Under the pieces are notes generated by a model that was given only the letters and a program-made list of their open reading frames with translations, made no database searches and was not told where the DNA came from. From Desulforamulus putei DSM 12395 (GTDB taxonomy: Bacteria; Bacillota; Desulfotomaculia; Desulfotomaculales; Desulfotomaculaceae): DNA of 64,000 nt. Positions within the stretch are counted from its first letter, which is position 1. Every line of letters starts with the position of its first letter. Positions 26,840-35,091 of the stretch are shown here, piece after piece. The DNA lies in assembly GCF_900129195.1 (NCBI RefSeq), contig NZ_FQUY01000002.1, positions 62,001 through 126,000 of the forward strand, given 5' to 3'. The position numbers and the translations under genes are program-made.

Positions 26840-27668
26840 CTTTCACAAAACCTTTTTACCGGAGCGGCGCCTTTTGGCCGCCCTGCTGGAGTACGCCGCA
26901 CTAGGCGGGGAGGGCAGTTACCAGGAAATTTCCCAGGCTACCAGCATACCCATGGGGCGGTCTACGGGCAAGGTGCCGGCTATTTTGGACTACGCCCGCG
27001 GCATGAATTTGGTGACACTGGGTAGGTCTTCCGGGTCTGGCAAAAAAAAGCCCCGGCTTACCGGTTTTGGTCAGGCGGTGTATACCGGCGACCGCCATTT
27101 AGGACGTCCCTTGGTACAGTGGTTGGCGCACATGCATCTCTGTCTGCCGCGGGGTGGAGCGGCGGCCTGGCACCTGGTATTTGTCAGCGGGCGCGCTTCT
27201 CTGGGCAGCCGCTTTTCTGCCGCCCAGGTGGAGCAGTACCTGGTGGAGCATTTCGGGCCGGGACGCAGCCGCACCGGGCCGCTCCTGCGCACCTACCTGG
27301 AGGATGCCGCCCTAGGCCGGGCCGGAGTTCTGAGCCAGCGCCAGGGAGAGGTGGTGCGCTGCCGGGCACCGCTGGACGTTCAGTGTGCCCTGCCCTATGC
27401 CGCCTTTGTACTGGAACTGTGGGAAAGGTTTTTCTCCGGCCGGGGGCAGATAACGGTGGATGAGCTGGTAGCAGAAACGGGCTGGCCGGATATTTGCCTG
27501 TGGAGCTGCCAGGAGTTGGAGCAGGCTTTGGAATGGATGGAGCAGTCCGGGCTTTTAGCCCTGGACAGGCAGCGGCGGCCCTGGATTTTGGAAAAGCGGG
27601 CGACTGCCACAGAAGCCTGGCAGGAGCTGGGCCGCTGGTTGGAGGAAGCGGCGCCGGCAGGCGGTTAG
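26808..27668 (+). CDS. Second DUF4007-like protein
   Basis: About 280-286 residues. It resembles the SspB-like protein in plan: FHKTFLPERRLLAALLEY near the N-terminus (compare HETFAPRYGW), a winged-helix-like ISQATSIPMGRSTGKVPAILDY, then LTGFGQAVYTGDRHLGRPLVQWLAH. I see only remote similarity, so it may be a diverged DUF4007 member or a relative. Starts GTG 26808, ATG 26811 and ATG 26814 are all possible behind AAGGGG. It overlaps the HerA-like gene by 32 bp and precedes a second large ATPase, repeating the DUF4007-ATPase order seen at the operon's front. No enzyme motif visible. Confidence 0.6.
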   Translation: MMMVCRMLPINFHKTFLPERRLLAALLEYAALGGEGSYQEISQATSIPMGRSTGKVPAILDYARGMNLVTLGRSSGSGKKKPRLTGFGQAVYTGDRHLGRPLVQWLAHMHLCLPRGGAAAWHLVFVSGRASLGSRFSAAQVEQYLVEHFGPGRSRTGPLLRTYLEDAALGRAGVLSQRQGEVVRCRAPLDVQCALPYAAFVLELWERFFSGRGQITVDELVAETGWPDICLWSCQELEQALEWMEQSGLLALDRQRRPWILEKRATATEAWQELGRWLEEAAPAGG

Positions 27669-27701
27669 TAATTTTTTTTCGGAAAGTAAAGTGTTAAGGA
27701 T

Positions 27702-30700
27702 GTGATGGTGGTGCCCTGGCAGGATGTTGCTTTATTACGGCAGGATCTGTTGTTTAACGGGGCGGTGGCATTAAGCTGGCGGGAGGAAAACCCATCTTTA
27801 GCCCAAAAGGCAGCGCGGCATTTTATTTTCCACGGTCCGGCCGACAGCGCCGCCGGCCTTACCGATACAGTCAGTTTTACGGCCGAGTTGCTGGAACGAT
27901 TGACTGGCGGTGGAGCCGACGACCCATTTATGATGGCCGTGGCCGGTTACGGTACTGGTAAGTCCCACCTGGCGGTAACCTTGAGCGCTTTGCTGACTGC
28001 GCCCCAGGGGTCCCTGGCCGGGTCAATCCTGCGCAATATGGAGGTAGCAGACCGGGAGCTGGCCTTGCGGGTGAGAAGACAGCTGGCTGAACTTGCGCAG
28101 CCCTATCTGGTGGTGGCCATCAACGGCATGCGCGATTTTGACCTGGGCCAGGAGATCATCCGCCAGGTGCTGCGCGCTTTACAGCGGGACGGCATCAGCA
28201 CGTCGGTGCTGGATAATCTGCGGCCCCGCTTTAAGAGCGCCATAAATTTCGTGCGGGCTTTTTATATCCACCTGCGAGAGGATTTTGCCGCTCATTTTGG
28301 TGCCTGTGGCAGTGCGGAGCAGATTATTTCTCTTTTGCAGGAACAGGATGAGCTGGCTTTTCGCCGGGTAAATGAGATATACGAGCAAAAGATGGGGGCG
28401 TCCATTCACACGGTGGGTCAGGAATCGCTGCCCGATTTCATCCGCGTGGTGCAGGAACATTACTGCGGGCCAGGTCGCCCCTACGCTGGCTTGTTGATTA
28501 TGTTTGACGAGTTTGGTCGCTATCTGGAGTTTGCCGTGCAAAAACCCCACGTGGCCGGTTCCGGGGTGCTGCAGCAGCTTTTTGAAGCGGTGCAGGCTCA
28601 CGGTGAGCGGGTTTTTCTGGTGCTTTTCATTCAGTATGAGTTGCGCGCCTATATTTCCCGCGTGGCACCCGAGCTGCGGGATGAGCTGGACCGCTATGTG
28701 ACCCGCTATGACGGGGTGTCCCGCTACCGCCTTTCCAGCAATCTGGAAACATTAATTGCCAGTTTGCTGGAAAAGAAAGACCAGGCGGAGCTAAAGCGGC
28801 GGGTGGGCCTGAATCAGGCGGTGTATGAGCAATGCTGGCGACTGTTGCAAAAAACGCTGCCGGGTGGTATTAGCCGTTCTCTCTGGCGGGAACAGGAAGA
28901 CTTTTACCGGGTAGTCTGCCAGGGCTGCTGGCCGCTGCATCCCCTTTCTACTTGGCTTTTACAGCGCCTGGCGGCGGGCAAGGAACTGCAGCAGCGCTCG
29001 GCCATCACGCTGCTGGCCGGAGCTTATAGCTCTATGGCTGGGCAGGAGCAGCCAGCGGAAGCGCTGCTGCGGCCGGTGGATTTGCTCACCGAGGATTTGC
29101 TGGCCGAGTTTGTGGCCGGCGAGCGCCTAGGCGGACGGGGAGCGGCGGCCCAAGCTTACCAGGAGGTTTGCCACAAGTATGGGCAGCGCTTTACGGCGGA
29201 AGAAAACGCGGCGCTGCAGGCCGTGCTGCTGGTGACTCGGTTAGGCTTACAAATAGTGGAGCAGGCCGACTACCTGGCGCTGCTGGCTCAGTGCTGCAGC
29301 TTGCCAGAGGAAAGGCTGACGGCTGCGCTGGCGGTGCTGCAGGGCGAGTACGGCGTCTTGAGCTGGAATGCCGCCTTGTGCCAGTATGATATTGTGGCCG
29401 ACGCCGTGCCGCGCCAGGCATTTCTGGATCTCATGGCCCGCCGGGCGCAGGCCGTGGGGGCGCAGCGGCAGGTGGAGATTTTTCACCGTCATCTGGCTAA
29501 CTGGCTGGACAAAAAAGAGCTTCCGGTGGATTTCGCCCTGGAAAACAATATTTCCACGCCGGAATTTAAGTACGAGGTGGTGTTTAGCAGCATTACCCTG
29601 CTGGGGGCCCAGTTAGAGTTTGCTTTTGGATCCTGGCAGGAGGCGCTGGCGCCGGACAAGAGCAAGGGCCGGTTGATTTATTGTTATGTAGGGCCGGAAA
29701 GCAATCTGGAACTGGTACGCCAGGAAGCACAGCGGCAGTTGAACGCCCTGCTGGCCCGGGCAGGTGCCGCCGGCGGTTACGGCGCGCCGCTGGCGGTGGT
29801 ATTTTTGCCCGACAGCCAGGGCGAGCTGGGACGCCTGATGGCCGAATACTGGGTTTTGCAGGAAGAGATGAGCTCGGAGGAAATGAACCGTTACGGCCAC
29901 TTTATCCGGGAAAGGCAGGCTTCTTTGCTGCAGGAGATGACCGGTTGTTTTGACAGGCTGGTGGAGTGTCGGCAGTTTTTGACGGCTACCAGTGAGTCGG
30001 TGCCTGGAAACAGTTTGTTCCAGGTCTTGAGCAATTTGTTCGTTGCCGTCTACCCCGCTCGCATTCCTTTTCCCTTTGACGGATTTGCCACGGTGCGCGG
30101 TAATGCGGCCAACGACAGCTTTACTTTTACCCGCCAGCTTTTTCAAGGCAATTTTAATCGGGATTGGATTGCTGCTTTGGTCAGACATAGTAAAAACCGA
30201 GCAGAGACGCTGTTTGTTCAAACTTGGAAGGCGTTGGACGATGCCGGCCAGGTAAGATTAAAGCCGGGGCATCCCGCATTGCGTCGTCTTTTTGACTGTT
30301 TGGATAACTGGTTGGCAAAGGGGGAGGTGGACTGCCCGGCGTCTTTGGACCCGGTGGGACCCTGTGAACGGGAGGGGACGGTCGGCAGTGACAGTGCAGG
30401 TACCGGCGGCTTACTATCTCTGGGCCAGGCTGTGCGGGCGTTTTGTGCGCCGCCCTTTGGCTTAAATCTGGCTTCGGCCGGGCTGGTGCTGGGTTTATAT
30501 TTCAGCCGCCGCCTTACCAGCTTGCAGCTTCTGTACAAAGGCCAGCCGGTGAAAGTGGCAGATTGGCTTTCAAGGGCCTTTGCAGGCAAATTTTTCGATC
30601 TGGTTGTGCTGGAGGATACCTATTTTTGCCGCTTCTCCCAGCAGGACATTTCTGAATGGGAAAAGTTGCTTAATGATTGGGAGCTGGTGGAGGCGCTCGA

Positions 30701-32045
30701 TGATTGGCTGGTATATGAGCAACGGGCAGTCGAGCTGCAGCAGAAAGCCTCGCCACCGGGGGAGCTTTTCTATAAGTTAGAACTTTTGCGCGACAAAACA
30801 AGGCGCCAGAAAGCTAGGCTGGTGGAATTTGAGAACACGCTGAATACAGCTCTGGAGAAGTTGGAAAAGGGACGCCAGCGCCAGGATGTGAGTCAGATTT
30901 CTTGGGCAGCCGCCGATTTGGCCGGGTTGTTCAACTTGCTGGGCAGCAGCAAGCATTTTTGGGGCCAGCAGCGGCTGGATGAAGTGACCAAGCACTATAC
31001 TGCGGCGCGTTTTTTGGTGCAGAAGCTTTTCCCGGACTGGCTGCGCGGCCAGAGCGCCAGCAGTGAGGTACAGTTAGAGAAGTTAAAGAGCAAAATGAAA
31101 AATGTGAAGGCAAACTTGGAATGTATTGACCTGGACGAAGAAAAGGAGCAGCTGGTCCAGCATATGCGGCAGGTGGAGGAGCATGTGCACGAACTGGCCA
31201 GAATTAAGCGGGTGCGGGAGGATATAAGCCGTCTGGTGGATAAACAGATTGACGACCAGATAACGGTGGTCACCCTGCGGGGCTGGCTGGAGCGGGTGCA
31301 GGAACTGGCCGGGCGGCTGGAGCAGGCCAGGTGCCGCGCCGACATTGCCGGGCGCCAAATAGAAGAAGCCAGGTGCCAGCTGGCCGAGTTTCAAAGGAAT
31401 TGTTTGCGGCAAATAGAGGCCATCAAGGAGCGGGCGAATAAGGTTTTTGCCTTCAGCGTGGTTAAGGGCATGACCGACCTGTACAACCTGGTGCGGGAAG
31501 CCACGGCGCTGTGTCATTTGTACAGCGGCAACCCCAGGGATCTGGAGGATTTGGAACTGGTGCAGCGCCAGGCCGAGCTGATGGCAGACCACTTCCGACG
31601 CCTGGAACAGGAACAGGAGCAACTGGATGATGGTGCACTGCGCGCTTTGTGTCAGTCACTGCGCCAGGAGTTGGCCGAGGCTTTTGCCGGTGACGTGCCG
31701 CCTCTGGACAGCGAATCCATATACAGCAGTATGCTGGATCTGTTGATGGCCGAGCGGGGGCGGCGGGCGGCGGACTGGCTGGCGCGCCACCTGCCGGAAA
31801 CCGCTGTGATAGAGCAGTGGTCGGCCGAGCGCTGTGTCCGGGCGTTGCAGGCTTTGCAGAAGAGACCGGCCTACCTCACACCGGAGCAGCAGCAGGAGGT
31901 GCGGGAAGCGATGGGGCTTTTGCAGCAGCGGTTGGACGACCTGGCCGTAGAGGGGCTGCTGACCCGTTTCCGGGAGATGCCGCCCCACCAGCAGCGTGCT
32001 TTTTGGCAGCGTCTGCAGCAGCTGGCCGGGGCGGGGATTTTTTGA
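27702..32045 (+). CDS. Second giant P-loop ATPase, SspC/BrxC-like
   Basis: 1447 residues. Walker A is AGYGTGKS (81-88) and Walker B is LLIMFDEFGRYLEF (about 264-277), the same DEFG form as the SspC-like protein but with otherwise different sequence. Residues ~1020-1330 are strongly coiled-coil (repeated Glu/Gln/Leu/Arg heptads, many VQ and EQ pairs). This architecture recalls SMC-like or BrxC/PglY ATPases of defence islands. GTG 27702, ATG 27705 or GTG 27708 may start it behind TAAGGA. It is the last gene; the right direct repeat and a terminator follow within 60 bp. Function in PT defence unknown; it may be a third effector or an alternative SspC. Confidence 0.6.
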   Translation: MMVVPWQDVALLRQDLLFNGAVALSWREENPSLAQKAARHFIFHGPADSAAGLTDTVSFTAELLERLTGGGADDPFMMAVAGYGTGKSHLAVTLSALLTAPQGSLAGSILRNMEVADRELALRVRRQLAELAQPYLVVAINGMRDFDLGQEIIRQVLRALQRDGISTSVLDNLRPRFKSAINFVRAFYIHLREDFAAHFGACGSAEQIISLLQEQDELAFRRVNEIYEQKMGASIHTVGQESLPDFIRVVQEHYCGPGRPYAGLLIMFDEFGRYLEFAVQKPHVAGSGVLQQLFEAVQAHGERVFLVLFIQYELRAYISRVAPELRDELDRYVTRYDGVSRYRLSSNLETLIASLLEKKDQAELKRRVGLNQAVYEQCWRLLQKTLPGGISRSLWREQEDFYRVVCQGCWPLHPLSTWLLQRLAAGKELQQRSAITLLAGAYSSMAGQEQPAEALLRPVDLLTEDLLAEFVAGERLGGRGAAAQAYQEVCHKYGQRFTAEENAALQAVLLVTRLGLQIVEQADYLALLAQCCSLPEERLTAALAVLQGEYGVLSWNAALCQYDIVADAVPRQAFLDLMARRAQAVGAQRQVEIFHRHLANWLDKKELPVDFALENNISTPEFKYEVVFSSITLLGAQLEFAFGSWQEALAPDKSKGRLIYCYVGPESNLELVRQEAQRQLNALLARAGAAGGYGAPLAVVFLPDSQGELGRLMAEYWVLQEEMSSEEMNRYGHFIRERQASLLQEMTGCFDRLVECRQFLTATSESVPGNSLFQVLSNLFVAVYPARIPFPFDGFATVRGNAANDSFTFTRQLFQGNFNRDWIAALVRHSKNRAETLFVQTWKALDDAGQVRLKPGHPALRRLFDCLDNWLAKGEVDCPASLDPVGPCEREGTVGSDSAGTGGLLSLGQAVRAFCAPPFGLNLASAGLVLGLYFSRRLTSLQLLYKGQPVKVADWLSRAFAGKFFDLVVLEDTYFCRFSQQDISEWEKLLNDWELVEALDDWLVYEQRAVELQQKASPPGELFYKLELLRDKTRRQKARLVEFENTLNTALEKLEKGRQRQDVSQISWAAADLAGLFNLLGSSKHFWGQQRLDEVTKHYTAARFLVQKLFPDWLRGQSASSEVQLEKLKSKMKNVKANLECIDLDEEKEQLVQHMRQVEEHVHELARIKRVREDISRLVDKQIDDQITVVTLRGWLERVQELAGRLEQARCRADIAGRQIEEARCQLAEFQRNCLRQIEAIKERANKVFAFSVVKGMTDLYNLVREATALCHLYSGNPRDLEDLELVQRQAELMADHFRRLEQEQEQLDDGALRALCQSLRQELAEAFAGDVPPLDSESIYSSMLDLLMAERGRRAADWLARHLPETAVIEQWSAERCVRALQALQKRPAYLTPEQQQEVREAMGLLQQRLDDLAVEGLLTRFREMPPHQQRAFWQRLQQLAGAGIF

Positions 32046-32060
32046 TACAGTTTGCCAGTC

Positions 32061-32093
32061 TAACAGGAGAAGTAAAAAAATTTAAAAAAATTT
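32061..32093 (+). repeat. Right copy of 33-bp direct repeat bracketing the PT island
   Basis: The 18-mer TAACAGGAGAAGTAAAAA recurs exactly at 32061-32078, and the 15 bases after it match the left copy except at two positions. It lies 16 bp after the stop of the last island gene, in the same orientation as the copy at 11929, enclosing 20.1 kb. Confidence 0.75.
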
Positions 32094-32095
32094 CC

Positions 32096-32136
32096 ACCTG
32101 TCAGTTATTTGATGAATATGACAGGTTTCTTTTTTG
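32096..32136 (+). terminator. Terminator of the PT operon
   Basis: ACCTGTCA (32096-32103) pairs with TGACAGGT (32119-32126), followed by TTCTTTTTTG. It begins just after the right direct repeat. The remaining ~135 bp to the next gene hold nothing recognisable apart from an SD site. Confidence 0.75.
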
Positions 32137-32272
32137 CCAGGCAAGGTATTCAGGGTTAAGCCCATATAAGACAGTATATGATTGGTTGTCATTGAAGCCT
32201 GATACAAGTTAATATATAGCGTAGCTAGTCCACTTTTTTAGTGCAAATTTAAATAGCGAAAGGAGAAGAAAC

Positions 32273-33004
32273 ATGAAAACAGCACTGAAATTGTTTTCAG
32301 GCCTGGTCCTGGGCGCTTTTGCCTTTGTGCTGGCCCTCGCTGTACCGGGTACCGGTTCCGCCGAAGCCTATGTAAGCTACGACAACACCAAAAGTAACGG
32401 CGCCAATTATAGCAGCAAGTATTATAATTCCTACAGTTACAAACCAGCCGCCGCCAATTACAGGAATTACTACAACTACACAAACTACCGGGATTACACA
32501 AAAGAAAAAACCACCAATTACAGGACTTACAACTATTACAACAACACCCAAACAACTTCTACCAATAAAACCGTCCAACCCGTTGTCAGTACCGTAAAAA
32601 CCAACCAGCCTTCCGGCGGTATCAGCACGGCGGACGAGCAGGCCATGTTGAACCTGATTAACAAGGAACGTGCTGCCAAGGGCCTTAAGCCCCTGGCGCT
32701 GGATGCCAAACTGACCCAAATTGCCCGCATGAAAGCCCAGGATATGATTGACAAAAACTATTTTTCACATCAATCTCCCACCTACGGTTCACCCTTCGAT
32801 ATGATGAAAAATAACGGCATCACCTACCGCTATGCAGGGGAAAACCTGGCGGGCGCTCCGGATGTCAATACCGCCCACACCAACCTGATGAATTCCCCCA
32901 CTCACCGGGCCAATATTTTAAGCGATAAATACACCAGGGTGGGCATCGGTGTTGTAAACGGCGGCCCTTACGGCAAGATGTTTGTGCAAGAATTTAATGG
33001 TTAA
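32273..33004 (+). CDS. Secreted CAP/SCP-domain (YkwD-like) protein
   Basis: 243 residues. A signal peptide (residues 1-~32, ending near GSAEA) is followed by a low-complexity Tyr/Asn/Thr-rich stretch (33-~105), then a CAP domain (~125-243). The CAP hallmarks are LNLINKERAAKGLKPL, YFSHQSPTYGSPFDMM, YAGENLA and SPTHRANILSDKYTRVGIG, as in B. subtilis YkwD. Such proteins are found on spore or cell surfaces; enzymatic activity is not established. ATG with AAAGGAG 8-14 bp upstream. The Tyr/Asn-rich region could stick to the envelope or self-associate (inference). Confidence 0.9.
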   Translation: MKTALKLFSGLVLGAFAFVLALAVPGTGSAEAYVSYDNTKSNGANYSSKYYNSYSYKPAAANYRNYYNYTNYRDYTKEKTTNYRTYNYYNNTQTTSTNKTVQPVVSTVKTNQPSGGISTADEQAMLNLINKERAAKGLKPLALDAKLTQIARMKAQDMIDKNYFSHQSPTYGSPFDMMKNNGITYRYAGENLAGAPDVNTAHTNLMNSPTHRANILSDKYTRVGIGVVNGGPYGKMFVQEFNG

Positions 33005-33013
33005 TTAACAGAT

Positions 33014-33043
33014 GAGAGACACCTGCTTGGACGGGTGTCTCTC
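33014..33043 (+). terminator. Hairpin after the CAP gene
   Basis: GAGAGACACC (33014-33023) pairs with GGTGTCTCTC (33034-33043) around a 10-base loop. The U-tract is poor (TGTAGTAATC), so termination is likely but not certain. Confidence 0.6.
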
Positions 33044-33068
33044 TGTAGTAATCTGCTTACAAGGGTGA

Positions 33069-33410
33069 TTAATGCAAATTCCTTTCTTTATTCACAAGCT
33101 TTAATAGATAAGCCGCTGCGGATATTTTGGCATTTATCACGTCCGGGCTTTGTTTTTCAATGACCTCCATTTGATCCTGCAGGGTACAACCTTCCTTGGC
33201 GCATTTGAACAATTCATTGCTGATGACCTGCATGCTTTCCTGTTTCTCCGCAAAGCTGATGGCAGAGGAAAGGACATCCCGCAGTACATTCTTTTGTACT
33301 TCTTTGTCCAGTTCCACCGGCAGGTTTACCTTTAACCCCCTGTAAATATCAATGAGCGCTACCAAAATATACTGCTCCAGTGAAGGAGTGGGCCTGACTT
33401 CGCTGCTCAA
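33069..33410 (-). CDS. Small hypothetical protein, 113 aa
   Basis: 113 residues, soluble and helical, with two cysteines (KCAKEGCTL) in the middle. No family recognised. It is probably real: TTG start behind a perfect SD site (GGAGGTGAT on the minus strand) and a clean frame between two hairpins. It stands alone between the CAP gene and the SLH-domain gene. No operon partner; no hint of function. Confidence 0.65.
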   Translation of the reverse strand: MSSEVRPTPSLEQYILVALIDIYRGLKVNLPVELDKEVQKNVLRDVLSSAISFAEKQESMQVISNELFKCAKEGCTLQDQMEVIEKQSPDVINAKISAAAYLLKLVNKERNLH

Positions 33411-33550
33411 AAAATCACCTCCGGCAAATTTTACCTTCAGTTTACCATAATTTACCCTGGGCTATCCATATGAAAAGAGTGCTGAGGTGTACCGGCACTC
33501 TTTTGATTGTTCGCATTCAATTAGTTGACGCTGGCTGGCGGCAACGTACC

Positions 33551-34885
33551 CTAGGGGCCCAAAGGTAACACTTCGGCCCTGGCTGCTTCAGCAGGCAGCT
33601 TAATGTCAATCTTTGTCCCGTAATCTTTATATAAGAAGTTAAATGTTGCGGTCAGGGACTTCATGGGGAAGGGCTTACCCTCAAATTTGTCAGCAAAGAC
33701 AATCACTGCCGAGGCATTTAACTGGTCTGCATAAAATTTCTCCTGATCAATCAGGATTTTACCTACCATGCTGATGCCGCGAACCATGCTGCCGGACTGT
33801 TCAAGGCTTTTGAGCATATCTTGACTCAGTCCTGCCTGAGAGCCCACCATGTTCATAAACTGGCTCAGGTTTGGAATGTTGCCAAAGAAGGAAAGCTCAT
33901 AGAAAGTTTTGTCATCGATCTTTTTCTCCCCAAGCAAACGATAGTGGAAATACTTATCAAATTCCTTGGGAAGCTGCATAAATTTAGTCTGCTGTTTCAT
34001 CAGTTCGACAAAATCAGGTACAGAACCCGCCGGCATTTTCACCCATTTTACTTGGGATGACATGGGGTCTTTCATTTTCATGTACATACCGTCGGCCACC
34101 ATATACTGTTCCACTTCCATGGGAGGTATGGTCTGGGGCAGACCGGTTATGGTCATGGTAAACTGCTGGTGCAGGCCCTGGTCCAGGTTCATTTCATAGG
34201 CCACATTGGCTTTCATACCGATATAGGACGGCACGCCTTGCACGGGTACGGCCGGGTTGGCTTTCATGTTCATGGACATATCGCCGGTACCACGCAGGGT
34301 TTTAACGGCAGCCTGGGCAGCTTGGCTTTTTTCCATAATTTCTTTGGCTTCTTTGGCTGTGCCAAAGGCCCTATCCAGCAGCGCCGCTCCTTCGGCGGGG
34401 GTCAGGAAAGCATCGGGTTTGACGGTGGGTTCCACAATACCCTCTTTAACCAACCAGGTAAAGGGAACAAAGGCCCAGTGGCTGTTTGGTACCGGGGTGG
34501 GCAGCGGGCCGGGGGCCTCAACGTCCGGTGTACGAAGAACCCGAGACAACATAACCGCTGCCTGAGCCTGGGTAACGGGCTGGTCCGGGTTGACGGTATT
34601 CTTGGCAGTGCCGCTGATGATACCGGCTGCCAGGGCGGTTTTCATGTCGCCGGCATACCAGGCGTCGGCGGGTACATCCAGGGGTAAAGCCACCGACTTG
34701 GCTGGTGCAGGCAGCTCGGCAGCTTGCACCAGCATTGAAACGAATTCCGCCCGGGTTAGTTTGTCGCCCGGCTGTGGCAGCTTATCCAGCAGAGTTTTTT
34801 GCAATTCCCCGGCAAAGACTGAAGAAGCAAACAAAGTCAGCAGGATAGAGAGAGAAAGCAACAATACCAGACTGCGTTTTAACAC
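33551..34885 (-). CDS. Secreted SLH-domain protein with a lipoprotein-like C-terminal domain
   Basis: 444 residues. A signal peptide (LVLLLSLSILLTLFASSVFA) is followed by two to three S-layer-homology repeats, e.g. KLTRAEFVSMLVQAAELP, AWYAGDMKTALAAGIISG and PVTQAQAAVMLSRVL (to about residue 180). The SLH part should anchor it to secondary cell-wall polymer. Residues ~200-440 resemble DUF6612/LolA-LppX-like beta proteins (VEQYMVADGMYMKMKD, MPAGSVPDF, LGEKKIDDKTFYELSF). GTG start with AAAGGAGG upstream. Methionine is unusually frequent in the C-terminal half. Role likely envelope-associated; substrate unknown. Confidence 0.8.
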   Translation of the reverse strand: MLKRSLVLLLSLSILLTLFASSVFAGELQKTLLDKLPQPGDKLTRAEFVSMLVQAAELPAPAKSVALPLDVPADAWYAGDMKTALAAGIISGTAKNTVNPDQPVTQAQAAVMLSRVLRTPDVEAPGPLPTPVPNSHWAFVPFTWLVKEGIVEPTVKPDAFLTPAEGAALLDRAFGTAKEAKEIMEKSQAAQAAVKTLRGTGDMSMNMKANPAVPVQGVPSYIGMKANVAYEMNLDQGLHQQFTMTITGLPQTIPPMEVEQYMVADGMYMKMKDPMSSQVKWVKMPAGSVPDFVELMKQQTKFMQLPKEFDKYFHYRLLGEKKIDDKTFYELSFFGNIPNLSQFMNMVGSQAGLSQDMLKSLEQSGSMVRGISMVGKILIDQEKFYADQLNASAVIVFADKFEGKPFPMKSLTATFNFLYKDYGTKIDIKLPAEAARAEVLPLGP

Positions 34886-35091
34886 CTTGCAAGTCCTCCT
34901 TTAACATAATTTTCCACAGTGGCGGCTTTCACCCACACCAGGACGGGAAAACCATAATTTTCCCTTTATCTTTAGACGTATTTGTCTGAGAATTTGTAAC
35001 AAAAAACTTAAATATTTAAGAAGAATATTTTTAGCATTAAATGTTATGCATAAGGAAATAATAGAGAAAACCAATGACAGGGGGTCTCAGC

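Noticed and set aside
12070-32045. BREX type 4 (which also has a PAPS-reductase-like gene and a BrxC ATPase)
   Set aside because: No PglZ phosphatase, BrxL protease or methylase is present, and a DUF4007 gene plus an FGH-like trio are, which fits Ssp-type PT defence better.
12070-32045. Classical Dnd (DndABCDE) modification system
   Set aside because: No DndB, DndD (SMC-like) or DndE gene is seen, and the sulfur-transfer protein is only 281 residues, shorter than DndC.
11929-32093. Prophage or integrative element
   Set aside because: The flanking repeats suggest insertion, but there is no integrase, transposase, relaxase or structural phage gene.
31817-32212. 131-aa frame overlapping the end of the last island gene
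   Set aside because: Shadow of the GC-rich ATPase gene that reads on through the repeat and the terminator; composition is not protein-like.
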